Of a stretch of DNA of 64,000 nucleotides, positions 36,829 through 46,446 are shown piece after piece (position 1 is the stretch's first letter; each line of letters begins with the position of its first letter). A model generated the notes under the pieces. That model searched no databases and had not been told where the DNA came from. It saw nothing but the letters and a program-made list of their open reading frames with translations. This stretch comes from Paraburkholderia solitsugae. Its GTDB lineage: Bacteria; Pseudomonadota; Gammaproteobacteria; Burkholderiales; Burkholderiaceae. The translations under genes were made by a program, and so were the position numbers. The stretch is taken from positions 1 to 64,000 of the forward strand of contig NZ_WOEY01000015.1 of assembly GCF_013177695.1 (NCBI RefSeq), read 5' to 3'.

Positions 36829-37947
36829 ATGAACCACAAAGTTGCCTTGATTACTGGCGTAACAGGTCAGGACGGGTCGTACCTTGCTGAGTTGCTGTTG
36901 AACAAAGGTTACGAAGTCCACGGAATCAAACGACGCGCATCGCTGTTCAATACCCATAGAATTGATCATCTTTACCAAGAGCCGAATGCCTCGGACCGTC
37001 GCTTCGTGCTGCACCATGGGGATCTGACCGATTCGACGAGCCTTGTGCGTATTATCCAGCGCGTCCAACCTGACGAGATCTACAATCTCGCGGCGCAAAG
37101 CCACGTCGCCGTATCTTTCGAGGAGCCGGAGTATACGGCGAATGCGGACGGCATCGGTGCGCTGCGTATCCTCGAAGCGATTCGGATTCTCGGCCTCGAG
37201 AAGAAGACGCGCTTCTACCAGGCGTCGACGTCCGAGCTCTATGGGCTAGTGCAGGAGATCCCACAAAAGGAATCGACGCCTTTCTACCCGCGAAGTCCGT
37301 ATGCGGTAGCCAAGTTATACGCGTACTGGATCACAGTCAACTACCGGGAAGCGTATGGCATCTACGCATGCAACGGCATCCTGTTTAATCATGAGTCGCC
37401 GGTGCGTGGCGAGACCTTCGTGACGCGCAAGATCACGCGGGCGATCGCACGTATTGCAACGGGCCTGCAGGAGTGTCTGTACTTAGGCAACCTGTCGGCG
37501 CTTCGGGATTGGGGGCACGCGCGCGATTACGTCGAAATGCAATGGCTGATGCTGCAGCAGGAACAGCCTGAGGACTACGTGATTGCTACCGGCGTGCAGT
37601 ATAGCGTGCGTCAATTCGTTCAGTACGCGGCCGCCGAACTGGGCATCACCGTGCGGTTCGAGGGATCTGGCGTTGACGAAGTTGGCATTGTCGATAAGGT
37701 CCACGGCAACGAAGCGAAGCTGGCTCCGGGCAGCGTAATTGTGCGCATCGATCCGCGTTACTTCCGTCCGACCGAAGTTGAAACTCTGCTTGGCGACCCG
37801 ACCAAGGCGCATGAGAGGCTCGGTTGGAAACCGGTCACGTCGTTTGAGTCGTTGGTCAAGGAAATGGTGCGAGCCGACTATCAGGTGGCCAAGCGCGATG
37901 CGTTGGTGGCGCTCGCGGGCTTCAAGACCTTTGAGTACAACGAGTGA
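36829..37947 (+). CDS. gmd: GDP-mannose 4,6-dehydratase
   Basis: A 372-residue extended SDR converting GDP-mannose to GDP-4-keto-6-deoxymannose. Cofactor motif [15 protein letters not shown]; family blocks [20 protein letters not shown], the catalytic Y-x3-K in [14 protein letters not shown], and [20 protein letters not shown]. Length is standard. Its stop overlaps the possible GTG start of fcl, so the two are coupled. Confidence 0.96.
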   Translation: MNHKVALITGVTGQDGSYLAELLLNKGYEVHGIKRRASLFNTHRIDHLYQEPNASDRRFVLHHGDLTDSTSLVRIIQRVQPDEIYNLAAQSHVAVSFEEPEYTANADGIGALRILEAIRILGLEKKTRFYQASTSELYGLVQEIPQKESTPFYPRSPYAVAKLYAYWITVNYREAYGIYACNGILFNHESPVRGETFVTRKITRAIARIATGLQECLYLGNLSALRDWGHARDYVEMQWLMLQQEQPEDYVIATGVQYSVRQFVQYAAAELGITVRFEGSGVDEVGIVDKVHGNEAKLAPGSVIVRIDPRYFRPTEVETLLGDPTKAHERLGWKPVTSFESLVKEMVRADYQVAKRDALVALAGFKTFEYNE

Positions 37948-37949
37948 CC

Positions 37950-38924
37950 ATGACGAGCTCTAGCGCAAAGGTCTTTGTGGCCGGTCATCGTGGAATGGTT
38001 GGACGGGCAATTGTCCTACGCCTAAATGAACTGGGGTTCCGGAATGTGATCACGCGTACACGCAGCGAACTTGATCTAACCGATCAACGTGCGGTCGCGG
38101 CGTTTTTCCAAGCAGAGGCGATTGACCAGGTTTACCTGGCTGCGGCGAAAGTTGGAGGGATTCATGCAAACAATACGTATCCGGCTGATTTCATTTACGA
38201 AAACCTAATGATCGAGGCTAATGTGATTCATCAGGCCTATATCGCCGGCGTGCGCAGACTCTTATTCCTCGGCTCATCATGCATTTATCCCAAGTTCGCG
38301 ACGCAGCCGATCCCGGAGGATGCACTGCTGACAGGCAAGCTGGAGGCGACGAATGAACCGTATGCGATTTCAAAGATTGCCGGCATTAAACTTTGTGAAA
38401 GCTATAACCGGCAATACGGTGCCGACTACCGCAGCGTGATGCCTACCAATCTCTATGGCCCCGGTGACAACTATCACCCGCAGAACAGTCATGTTGTGCC
38501 GGCACTGATTCGCCGCATGCACGAAGCGAAGCTGGCTGGTGTCGAAGAAGTGACTGTCTGGGGGACCGGGAAGCCGTGTCGAGAACTGCTGTATGTCGAA
38601 GATCTGGCTGACGCCGCGGTACGCATCATGCATTTTGCACGCAACGTCTGGGAGCGAGGCGGTGGCGAGATGAGCTCTCACGTCAACATCGGTACTGGAG
38701 TTGATCTTCCGATCAGTGAACTCGCGCAGCTAATCGCCAAAGTTGTGGGCTATCGAGGTGTGATCGCTTTTGATCCAACAAAGCCGGACGGTACACCGCG
38801 CAAGGTACTCGACGTGAGCCGGTTGCACGCGCTCGATATTCGTCCTGAGACGAGTCTCGAAGACGGACTGCGCCTTGCATATGCGGATTTCTATGAACGC
38901 GAGATGGCGGGTGAAGTGGCATGA
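37950..38924 (+). CDS. fcl: GDP-L-fucose synthase
   Basis: A 324-residue epimerase/reductase producing GDP-L-fucose from the Gmd product. Motifs: [45 protein letters not shown], the Y-x3-K in [10 protein letters not shown], and [23 protein letters not shown] at 37950 is used; a GTG at 37944 overlapping the gmd stop is an alternative. The pair shows that the EPS probably contains L-fucose. Confidence 0.95.
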   Translation: MTSSSAKVFVAGHRGMVGRAIVLRLNELGFRNVITRTRSELDLTDQRAVAAFFQAEAIDQVYLAAAKVGGIHANNTYPADFIYENLMIEANVIHQAYIAGVRRLLFLGSSCIYPKFATQPIPEDALLTGKLEATNEPYAISKIAGIKLCESYNRQYGADYRSVMPTNLYGPGDNYHPQNSHVVPALIRRMHEAKLAGVEEVTVWGTGKPCRELLYVEDLADAAVRIMHFARNVWERGGGEMSSHVNIGTGVDLPISELAQLIAKVVGYRGVIAFDPTKPDGTPRKVLDVSRLHALDIRPETSLEDGLRLAYADFYEREMAGEVA

Positions 38925-38979
38925 CTCGCCTAGGCGTTGTGAGTGGCTGAGATTGATTCTTGACAGGCGAACGACCCTT

Positions 38980-39921
38980 ATGCATGCCCCCATCGCTCTT
39001 TTTGTGTTTAACAGGCTTGATCATGCCGACCAAACCGTTACTGCGCTTGCCGCCAACGATTTAGCGAGTGAGTCTGACCTGTTCATCTTCAGCGATGGAC
39101 CGCGTACCTCATCCGAGGCTCAGAAAGTTGCCGAAGTGCGCGCTCACGCACGAGACATAACGGGATTCCGGTCGGTTACTGTCTACGAACAGCAGTCCAA
39201 TATTGGTCTTGCCGCATCCATCATCCGGGGGGTGACGGAGTTGTGCGACCGATTTGGGAAAGTCATAGTGGTTGAGGATGACATAGTGACGTCGCCGCAT
39301 TTTCTGAAGTTCATGAACGATGCGTTAAATATCTACGAGAACGATCCAAAGGTGATGCACGTCTCTGGATGTACCTATCCGGTGGACCCAGAGGCATTGG
39401 GTTCGGACGATACCTTTTTCCTCAGAGTCCCGCTTTGCTGGGGTTGGGCGACATGGAAAGGAGCTTGGAAAGAGTACGCAAGGGACTTTTCGCTTGCTGA
39501 CCAATTTACGCGGTCGATGCGCCGTTCTTTTGACTTCGACGGTACGCATCCGTACTGGTCCCAAATGACGTTGAATAGACGCGGCAGGTTGACTACCTGG
39601 TTTGTGTTCTGGTATGCGACGCTCTATGTGCAAGGGGGATTAGCACTCTTTCCGCGGACCTCGCTTGCCAACAATATTGGTCATGACGGTAGCGGATCGA
39701 ACTGTGAGGAATCGGGGCAGTTTGCGACCCGGCTCGCCGAGGCGCCGATTGTGATACACAGGCTCGCCACTACTGAGTCACCGCATGCCTACACGGCACA
39801 CAAGAAATATTTCCGAAAAATCAACGGCTCCTTGTCACGGCGAGTGGCGCGCAAAGGAATCCGAAGGGCTATGGCGATCGTCTCGGCTTCGACCATAGTC
39901 TTCCGAATGGTGAAGATATGA
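38980..39921 (+). CDS. Glycosyltransferase, GT-A fold
   Basis: A 313-residue glycosyltransferase. It starts MHAPIALFVFNRLDHADQTV, has ESDLFIFSDGPRT, and a DxD-like VVEDDIVTSPHFLKFMNDAL. Then come a substrate region with LCWGWATWKGAWKEY and a short basic C-terminal helix. This resembles family-2-like transferases in O-antigen and EPS loci. ATG at 38980 gives the family start; earlier starts run into fcl. Its ATGA end overlaps the acyltransferase gene. Donor and linkage are unknown. Confidence 0.85.
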   Translation: MHAPIALFVFNRLDHADQTVTALAANDLASESDLFIFSDGPRTSSEAQKVAEVRAHARDITGFRSVTVYEQQSNIGLAASIIRGVTELCDRFGKVIVVEDDIVTSPHFLKFMNDALNIYENDPKVMHVSGCTYPVDPEALGSDDTFFLRVPLCWGWATWKGAWKEYARDFSLADQFTRSMRRSFDFDGTHPYWSQMTLNRRGRLTTWFVFWYATLYVQGGLALFPRTSLANNIGHDGSGSNCEESGQFATRLAEAPIVIHRLATTESPHAYTAHKKYFRKINGSLSRRVARKGIRRAMAIVSASTIVFRMVKI

Positions 39922-40658
39922 TTGAGCGGATATTGTGGTGTACATGGAAACGATTTGTTCTCCAGCGGGATTTGGCAGGATTCCGTGCGTCCTATCGTAG
40001 TTTCGCATCCAAGGGAGTTCGCTTCTCCGAAGGTAATCGGTTGCACGGGACAGCCAGCGTCGTGGACGCAACGTTGGGCCGTTATACATACATTGCCAGT
40101 GGCGCGGTTGTACATCGCGCTGAAGTTGGTGCATTTTGTAGCATCGGGCCGGACGCGCAAGTTGGTGGACTTGGCCGCCATCCCACACGTTGGCTATCAA
40201 CTCACCCCATCTTTTTCTCGACAAGAGGGCAGGTTGCAACATCGTTTGTCGACACTGACTGTTTCGATGAATTCGACCTAACGCGAGTCGGCAATGACGT
40301 GTGGATTGGGGCTCGCGCGCTCGTCCTCGACGGCGTGACGGTTGGTGATGGCGCGATTGTGGCGGCAGGTGCCGTTGTCACCCGTAATGTCGAACCGTAT
40401 AGCGTGGTGGCGGGCGTTCCCGCTCACCCTATCAAGGCGCGATACACGTCGGAGCGTGTCGAAATCCTGAGGCGTCTGCGATGGTGGGAGTGGGACATGT
40501 CTCAACTTAACGCCGCAGCCCCGCTGTTTCGCGAGGAGGGAGATGTTCAGGTCGAGAAGCTCATGTTGTTGGCGCGGGAAATTGAAAGCGGTGGCTTGCG
40601 CTCTTTCGCAAACGGTCAGGGAGGTTTGGTGAGTGCATTACAGAGGGAGGTGCATTGA
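39918..40658 (+). CDS. Hexapeptide-repeat acyltransferase
   Basis: A 246-residue left-handed beta-helix acyltransferase of the CatB/xenobiotic acetyltransferase type. Hexapeptide repeats occur at SVVDATLGRYTYIASGAVVH, AFCSIGPDAQVGG and VGNDVWIGARALVLDGVTVG, followed by the typical PYSVVAGVPAHPIKARY and ILRRLRWWEW. It probably O-acetylates a sugar of the repeat unit. It overlaps the preceding gene by 4 bp. Confidence 0.88.
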   Translation: MIERILWCTWKRFVLQRDLAGFRASYRSFASKGVRFSEGNRLHGTASVVDATLGRYTYIASGAVVHRAEVGAFCSIGPDAQVGGLGRHPTRWLSTHPIFFSTRGQVATSFVDTDCFDEFDLTRVGNDVWIGARALVLDGVTVGDGAIVAAGAVVTRNVEPYSVVAGVPAHPIKARYTSERVEILRRLRWWEWDMSQLNAAAPLFREEGDVQVEKLMLLAREIESGGLRSFANGQGGLVSALQREVH

Positions 40659-40748
40659 AACGTCTAAGCGATTGGCCGTGTATGCGGTTGCGTTACCACA
40701 CTGGTGGGTGACCGTGAAAATGAAGGTTACATTGCTACCTCCGTTCGG

Positions 40749-42158
40749 ATGATCGGTACTTCTATGAAATCATTGCTTCTTCTGCTCGTGGCTGCGATAC
40801 CGTACTACACGGTGGGTTACTTTTGGGATGGATCGTACATAAACCTCACTCAGATTTTGATGTTGTTGGTGGCCGGTATCGGTTGCATCAAAACATTATC
40901 TACCGGGCTTGCTCCGTCGGTGTTTGCACGACCTGCGCGCCTGATGTTATGGGGATTCCTTCTATCAGTGATGATAGGCTTGGTCGTTAGTCCGTATGAA
41001 GGGAAGGTAATAAGTAAAGGAATGGTTCAGCTAGGCGGAATACTTTCAGCCATAACGCTCAGCGCGATCGTTTCGTCCGAAATCGCTCGTAGCCCAGATT
41101 TCATCCTGAATATGGCAAACGTTGCGGCCAAATCATTTGGGTTATTTGCCGTAATTGCAATTATTCAGTTTGTCGTGTGGAACGCCACTGGTCAGGTCGA
41201 AATGCTGTCATTTGATTTCCTGAATAAAATATCGGGAGGAAACATCTGGCGCGGTGGAGGGAGTATCGGGCCGTTTATTCGGGCGAACTCATGGGCCTCC
41301 GAGCCGGCACACTTTACTCGATACCTGGGATTCGTCCTAAGCTTTGCTTTGGTGAGGCTCGGTCTTATGGGGGCGGTGGCCAAAAGGAGGCTGATTCGCA
41401 TTATCCCTCTTTGGACTGCTTTGGCAGTTGTCATCGGATTCTTTGTGGCATTTTCGATCCTTGGATTAATGCAGTTTGCGCTAACGGTCGGCCTTCTTCT
41501 TGCGTTTGGTAGAAAAATTAAACCGGCGACGATATTTGCTGGTGCAGCGGTTTTCGTTGTCATGGCGGCGTTTATGTGGGTGTTCTCAATGGCAGCAGGT
41601 TCGGAATTTCAATCAAAATTGACAACTCTCTCATTGCTATGGGACTCAAGCAGTAGCAATTCTGCAAAGCATGTCGATACCGCCGACATAAGTGCGCTGG
41701 CAGTCAGTTCGAATTGGGAGGTCGCAATGCGAAACATGGAGCAAGATCCATTGCTTGGTGGAGGAATCGGATCTCATGGTCTGGCATATGATCAGTATGC
41801 GCCTAGTATTGTGTTTCTTAATCCGACCTTGTATCGATTGAATGCAGATGACGCAGCTGGTCTCGGCGCGCGTTTGTTTTCAGAGACCGGCCTGCTCGGA
41901 CTGTTGAGTTTCACTGGAATTTTCTTGTGTACGGCAATCGCATCTCGCGCGGTTGCTTTGCGTTCGGGTCATTCGTGGCCGCCAGACACGATAACCTTGA
42001 CACGGCTGTGTTTTGTCGTTTCCCTGATTTCGGTGTTTGTCATGTATTTACTCAGGGCCGGGCAATATTTTGATCCGCTGCTCTACGTACTGCTTGGGGT
42101 GGTGGCCTCTGTGCGTCGGACGAGTGCGAAGCGTGCATGGCAATTGCGATACGCCTGA
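40749..42158 (+). CDS. wzy: EPS polymerase, Wzy/O-antigen ligase type
   Basis: A 469-residue protein with about 11 hydrophobic segments, starting KSLLLLLVAAIPYYTVGYF. A large periplasmic loop (about 310-375, with LTTLSLLWDSSSSNSAKHVD and the GGGIGSHGL turn) matches the O-antigen ligase/Wzy_C-type topology. It polymerises lipid-linked repeat units outside the inner membrane. The start is uncertain: a GTG at 40704 and an ATG at 40764 are alternatives. Sequence is more A+T rich than neighbours, as is common for wzy. Confidence 0.8.
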   Translation: MIGTSMKSLLLLLVAAIPYYTVGYFWDGSYINLTQILMLLVAGIGCIKTLSTGLAPSVFARPARLMLWGFLLSVMIGLVVSPYEGKVISKGMVQLGGILSAITLSAIVSSEIARSPDFILNMANVAAKSFGLFAVIAIIQFVVWNATGQVEMLSFDFLNKISGGNIWRGGGSIGPFIRANSWASEPAHFTRYLGFVLSFALVRLGLMGAVAKRRLIRIIPLWTALAVVIGFFVAFSILGLMQFALTVGLLLAFGRKIKPATIFAGAAVFVVMAAFMWVFSMAAGSEFQSKLTTLSLLWDSSSSNSAKHVDTADISALAVSSNWEVAMRNMEQDPLLGGGIGSHGLAYDQYAPSIVFLNPTLYRLNADDAAGLGARLFSETGLLGLLSFTGIFLCTAIASRAVALRSGHSWPPDTITLTRLCFVVSLISVFVMYLLRAGQYFDPLLYVLLGVVASVRRTSAKRAWQLRYA

Positions 42159-42190
42159 GCGAAATTCTCTATCAGATGGAAAGGATGATC

Positions 42191-42973
42191 ATGCGGGATC
42201 CGAAAAATCTTCAGCCATTGGTTAGCGTCGTGATGGCAACTTTTAATTGCGTTGAGACAGTTCGCCGTGCCGTTGAGAGTGTAGCTCGACAGACATACCC
42301 GCGTACGGAGCTAGTGGTGATTGACGGAAATTCGTCCGACGGAACGTTGGCGGAGCTGCAAAGCCTTGCGGCGTGTATCGACAAATTTGTCAGCGAGCCG
42401 GACAAGGGTATATACGACGCGTGGAATAAGGGTGTCAAGCTGGCATCTGGTGACTGGATATGCTTTATTGGTGCAGATGATGTGTTGAATGACGATGCGA
42501 TAGGGGAATATATAAATTTCATTCGGGATAGTGGTGAAGAGTTTATTTATGTGTCTTCGCAAGTCAAGCTGGTAAATGATGCGGCAGTCGCGCGTATCGT
42601 CGGTGGCGCTTGGCATTGGAGCTTGTTTCGGAAATTCATGAACGTCGCACACGTCGGATCCTTTCATCATAGAAAATTGTTTCACGAATACGGTCTGTTC
42701 GACGATCGTTTCAAGATCTGTGGGGATTATGAGATTCTGCTGCGTCCGCGATCCCAACTGGCGGCCGGATATTTTCAAAAGATTACGGTGGTTATGGCGG
42801 CCGGCGGTGTAAGCCAATCCAACTCTGATCTTTTTAGCGAGACGTATCGGGCTAAGATATCTTCTGGTGGTAGGAATAAGTTACTTGCGACGTGGGAGCG
42901 ATGCGTTGCTCAATTAAAATGGTATATGCGTGTGCACGTGACCAAACTTTTTGGCTTGCGAGGCGCACGGTGA
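42191..42973 (+). CDS. Family 2 glycosyltransferase (WcaE-like)
   Basis: A 260-residue GT2 enzyme. The N-terminus is PLVSVVMATFNCVETVRRAV. The first acidic motif is VVIDGNSSDGTLAEL, then DKGIYDAWNKGVKLASGDWI and the D-x-D in FIGADDVLND. The block HVGSFHHRKLFHEYGLFDDR and FKICGDYEILLR is typical of WcaE-like transferases. ATG at 42191 has GGAAAGG 6 bp ahead and is preferred to 42137. It overlaps the next gene (GTGA). Confidence 0.9.
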   Translation: MRDPKNLQPLVSVVMATFNCVETVRRAVESVARQTYPRTELVVIDGNSSDGTLAELQSLAACIDKFVSEPDKGIYDAWNKGVKLASGDWICFIGADDVLNDDAIGEYINFIRDSGEEFIYVSSQVKLVNDAAVARIVGGAWHWSLFRKFMNVAHVGSFHHRKLFHEYGLFDDRFKICGDYEILLRPRSQLAAGYFQKITVVMAAGGVSQSNSDLFSETYRAKISSGGRNKLLATWERCVAQLKWYMRVHVTKLFGLRGAR

Positions 42974-44112
42974 AAATTCTTCATGTTATCCCCTCGGCGG
43001 ATCCCGTCAGCGGTGGGCCTATCGAGTTTGTCACGCGTCTCGCTGCTCAACTCGTAACTGAAGGGCACTGCATTCATCTGGTATCGCTGGACGAGCCGGT
43101 GGCGAATGGGGAGATAGGTCAGTTCGCGAGCGTTACCCGGTTGGGGCGTGGTGTATTCGGCTATCGACTCAACTTGAGACTTATACGCTGGCTACGTGCG
43201 CATGCGGGAGAATTTGACGCCATTGTGGTGGATGGCTTGTGGCAATTCCACGGTGCAGCTGCTCTCGTCGCGTTGGGTTTTCGAGGCATTCGGTATCACG
43301 TTTTCTCGCACGGCATGCTTGATCCATGGTTTAAGCGGACCTATCCGTTGAAACATATGAAGAAGCTGATTTATTGGCTTGTGATAGAGCGGCAGCTACT
43401 GAAGAGAGCTGCTTCTGTGATCTTCACTTGCGAAACAGAGCGGCTAATGGCTCGAGGCTCGTTCCCATTTTATCGCGTTAAAGAAGCGATATCGGTACTG
43501 GGTACGGCACCTGCTTCAGGAGCTGTTCTTGAGGGTCGGTCTCGGGCGGATATTTCCAGCGAAAGAAAACGGATCCTATACCTTAGCCGCATTCATGAGG
43601 TGAAGGGTGTCGAACTTTTGATCGAAGCGTTCGCGTCGCTGAAGGAAGCGCTTGCGAACTATGATCTTGTCATTGCCGGCCCCGGTAAAGCTTCGCTTGT
43701 CGCGAGTTTAAAGGCGCTGGCTAGCACACTCGGAGTAGCTGACCGCGTTGCCTGGTGCGGTATGGTCCGGGGTGGGGAGAAGTGGGCGTTACTACGCTCG
43801 GCCGAGGTGTTTTGCTTACCGTCACATCAGGAAAGCTTTGGCATGGCGGTGATTGAGGCGTTGGCCTGCGGCGTGCCGGTGCTGATTACCAACAAGGTAA
43901 ATATATGGCGGGAAATCACGGCTAGCAGCGCAGGCTTTGCGGATGAAGATACTGTGGACGGTATCAGGCGCATGATCGTGCAGTGGGTCACATTGTCTGA
44001 GACGGATCGCGAACAGATGCAAAGAGCGGCTCGACTTTGCTTTGATACGAAATTTCATATCGAAAAGGCGAGCGCCAGTTACCTGGCGGTGCTTAATCGG
44101 CAGGAGCCTTGA
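42970..44112 (+). CDS. Family 4 glycosyltransferase
   Basis: A 380-residue GT-B transferase. The N-terminal domain starts KILHVIPSADPVSGGPIEFV. The linker is followed by the GT4 core RILYLSRIHEVKGVELLIEA, VIAGPGKASLVASLKAL and the E-x7-E in PSHQESFGMAVIEALACGVP. The GTG start overlaps the upstream stop. Sugar donor unknown. Confidence 0.92.
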   Translation: MKILHVIPSADPVSGGPIEFVTRLAAQLVTEGHCIHLVSLDEPVANGEIGQFASVTRLGRGVFGYRLNLRLIRWLRAHAGEFDAIVVDGLWQFHGAAALVALGFRGIRYHVFSHGMLDPWFKRTYPLKHMKKLIYWLVIERQLLKRAASVIFTCETERLMARGSFPFYRVKEAISVLGTAPASGAVLEGRSRADISSERKRILYLSRIHEVKGVELLIEAFASLKEALANYDLVIAGPGKASLVASLKALASTLGVADRVAWCGMVRGGEKWALLRSAEVFCLPSHQESFGMAVIEALACGVPVLITNKVNIWREITASSAGFADEDTVDGIRRMIVQWVTLSETDREQMQRAARLCFDTKFHIEKASASYLAVLNRQEP

Positions 44113-44232
44113 TGTGACACCTTCAAGGACGTGGTGTACGACGATGGTTCATCGAGAAGTTCATACATTTTCATATTGGATTACTCATGTGTGAGATCTG
44201 TGATTTGACAGTCGATCATCGGTGACGCTTCC

Positions 44233-44784
44233 ATGAGTCAACAGAATCTATCTGCATTTCGCTTACCGGCCGGCTTTCGTGGTCGCTCTGCATGGTTCGT
44301 ACAACTATGGTGGCTTGTTCAGGCGACGTTGTTTCGCCATTCACCGCAATTCGCTTATGGATTTCGGGCGTGGCTGCTGAGACGTTTCGGTGCGCAGGTC
44401 GGGGTAAGTACTGTGATTCGCCCGACGGTTACGGTTACATATCCTTGGAAAGTGAAGATCGGCGACTTTGCGTGGATTGGCGATGACGTGGTGCTCTACA
44501 GCCTAGGGGAGATAGAGGTTGGAGCCGACTCCGTCGTGTCTCAACGTAGTTACCTTTGTGCAGGCGATCACGACTACCGTGACAGCACGTTCCCCATTCG
44601 CGGTCGGCGGATTGTCGTCGAAGCGCAGTCGTGGATTGCAGCCGATGTGTTTATCGCACCGGGCGTTGTTGTCGGTCACGGCGCCGTCATTGGAGCTCGA
44701 AGTTCCGTGTTTCATGACATGCCATCAGGAATGGTTTGCATGGGAAATCCATGTCGGCCGCTAAAACCGCGGAAAATTTCATGA
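44233..44784 (+). CDS. wcaF: WcaF-like acetyltransferase
   Basis: A 183-residue left-handed beta-helix acetyltransferase. It has the WcaF-type lead (FRLPAGFRGRSAWFVQLWWL), RPTVTVTYPWKVKIGDFAWI, GDDVVLYSLGEIEVGADSVV, the catalytic-region CAGDHDYRDSTFPI and IAADVFIAPGVVVGHGAVIG. It pairs with WcaI as in colanic acid loci, whose start overlaps its stop (ATGA). It likely acetylates fucose or glucose of the EPS. Confidence 0.9.
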   Translation: MSQQNLSAFRLPAGFRGRSAWFVQLWWLVQATLFRHSPQFAYGFRAWLLRRFGAQVGVSTVIRPTVTVTYPWKVKIGDFAWIGDDVVLYSLGEIEVGADSVVSQRSYLCAGDHDYRDSTFPIRGRRIVVEAQSWIAADVFIAPGVVVGHGAVIGARSSVFHDMPSGMVCMGNPCRPLKPRKIS

Positions 44785-46124
44785 AAATTCTGCTTTACGG
44801 TATTAACTACGCTCCCGAACTCACTGGAATTGGTAAGTACAGTAGCGAAATGGCCGAGTCGCTGCGCGCGTTGGGGCACGACGTGCGCGTCGTCTGCGCG
44901 CCACCTTACTATCCGGAGTGGCGCGTCGCAAAGAGTTACTCAGCGTGGCGATACACGGGCGAGTGGCTCTCGGGAATACGTGTCTGGCGAGCGCCTCTTT
45001 GGATTCCAGCTCGCCCGCGTGGAGCCGTTCGTCTGTTGCATCTTGTCAGCTTTGCAGTGGCGAGCGCACCTATCATGCTGATGCAAGCTCTGTGGCGGCC
45101 AGATGTCGTGCTCACGATCGCTCCAAGCTTGCTGAATGCGCCGGTGGCATGGCTGCTTGCACGGCTCACATTCTGCAAAGCGTTGCTTCATGTTCAGGAC
45201 TTCGAGGTTGACGCGGCATTCCAACTTGGCCTCTTAAAGGGCAAGCGCTTGAAGCGTGCCGCTCTCTCGATCGAACGCTTTATGATGAGACGCTTCGATC
45301 TGGTGTCGACGATCTCTGGCAGGATGGTGGAGCATGCGTCGAGCAAAGGTCTCGATCGTGCAAAGGTTTTTTGCTTTCCGAACTGGGTAGATACGAAAGC
45401 GGTGTCGCCGATCGATCGGCCGAGTGAATTTCGCGCGCTATGGAACATTTCTCAGTCGGCCACCGTCGTGCTGTACTCCGGAAACATGGGTGCCAAGCAA
45501 GGAATCGAGGTATTGGCAGAAGCAGCGTCCGCGCTGTCCGGCCGGCAGGATATTGTGTTTGTCTTTTGCGGCGACGGTCCGTCGAGAGCGCCACTTGAGA
45601 TGCGCTGTGCGGGGCTGCCTAATGTCAAATTCGTCCCTCTACAACCAGTTGATAGACTGAACGAACTGCTTAATCTCGCCGATATTCACGTCTTACCTCA
45701 GAGAGCAGATGCCGCCGATTTGGTGATGCCGTCGAAGCTAACCGGAATGTTGGCCAGTGGCCGAGCGACTATCGCGATGGCCAATGAGGGGACCGAATTG
45801 TTTGAAGTTGTGTCTCCGCGAGGCGTTGTGGTCCCGCCTGAGGATATGGAACCATTGGTGCAGGCGATCAAGACGCTAGCGGATGATCCACGCAGACGCG
45901 CACACCTTGGTGCAACCGCTCGTGAGTACGCAGAAGCGAAATTGTCGCGGCAGATGGTACTCGGCGAGTTTGAAGAGAACCTGAGGCGTCTATGTGAGGG
46001 CGATAAAAGCTGTGAGACCAATGAGCCACAAGATTTATCCACTATAGTCTCACCGAGCAAGGGGCATGATAGTCAGCGGTTTAACGCGGACAAGCAGAAG
46101 ACTGATTGTCACAACACCGCGTAG
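44781..46124 (+). CDS. wcaI: WcaI-like glycosyltransferase
   Basis: A 447-residue GT4-type transferase. The diagnostic N-terminus is MKILLYGINYAPELTGIGKY, followed by VVCAPPYYPEWRV. Then HVQDFEVDAAFQLGLLKGKR, FCFPNWVDTKAVSP and the C-terminal donor domain (VVLYSGNMGAKQGIEVLAEA, VMPSKLTGMLASGRATIAMA). This matches colanic acid WcaI, thought to transfer the second sugar. A decayed second copy is at 53031-53573. A tail of about 30 polar residues is extra. Confidence 0.93.
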   Translation: MKILLYGINYAPELTGIGKYSSEMAESLRALGHDVRVVCAPPYYPEWRVAKSYSAWRYTGEWLSGIRVWRAPLWIPARPRGAVRLLHLVSFAVASAPIMLMQALWRPDVVLTIAPSLLNAPVAWLLARLTFCKALLHVQDFEVDAAFQLGLLKGKRLKRAALSIERFMMRRFDLVSTISGRMVEHASSKGLDRAKVFCFPNWVDTKAVSPIDRPSEFRALWNISQSATVVLYSGNMGAKQGIEVLAEAASALSGRQDIVFVFCGDGPSRAPLEMRCAGLPNVKFVPLQPVDRLNELLNLADIHVLPQRADAADLVMPSKLTGMLASGRATIAMANEGTELFEVVSPRGVVVPPEDMEPLVQAIKTLADDPRRRAHLGATAREYAEAKLSRQMVLGEFEENLRRLCEGDKSCETNEPQDLSTIVSPSKGHDSQRFNADKQKTDCHNTA

Positions 46125-46197
46125 GCGGGGTGAACCTTGCTAATACCGTTGTTGCGTAAATTTGGCGAACGGGTTTGAGTTCTCGTTGCCGACATAC

Positions 46198-46234
46198 ATG
46201 CAACTTCACACTGTACTCCTAGTGAAAGTTGCAT
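46198..46234. repeat. Inverted repeat between wcaI and wzx
   Basis: ATGCAACTTCAC and, 12 bases on, GTGAAAGTTGCAT form a long arm pair with one bulged base. There is no T tract after it on either strand, so it is not a simple terminator. It may be an operator or mRNA structure in the 322-bp gap (46125-46446), which otherwise shows nothing. Confidence 0.5.
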
Positions 46235-46446
46235 AAAAGATCGGCAAACAGTACTCGTTTAGACGGTGTGAACGGAAAACTCGATGCATCGCGCGGAAGG
46301 GGGCGACATTAGCCGCGCGTCATCGTGAGTGTGTTCGCAGTCTATCGAGGCGTGGCAATGCAAGGAAGCGGTAGTCTAAGCGCAGAATCGCACCGCGTAT
46401 CCGTGGACCCAATTTGCACGGTGATCTTTAACTTGCGGATAACGAA

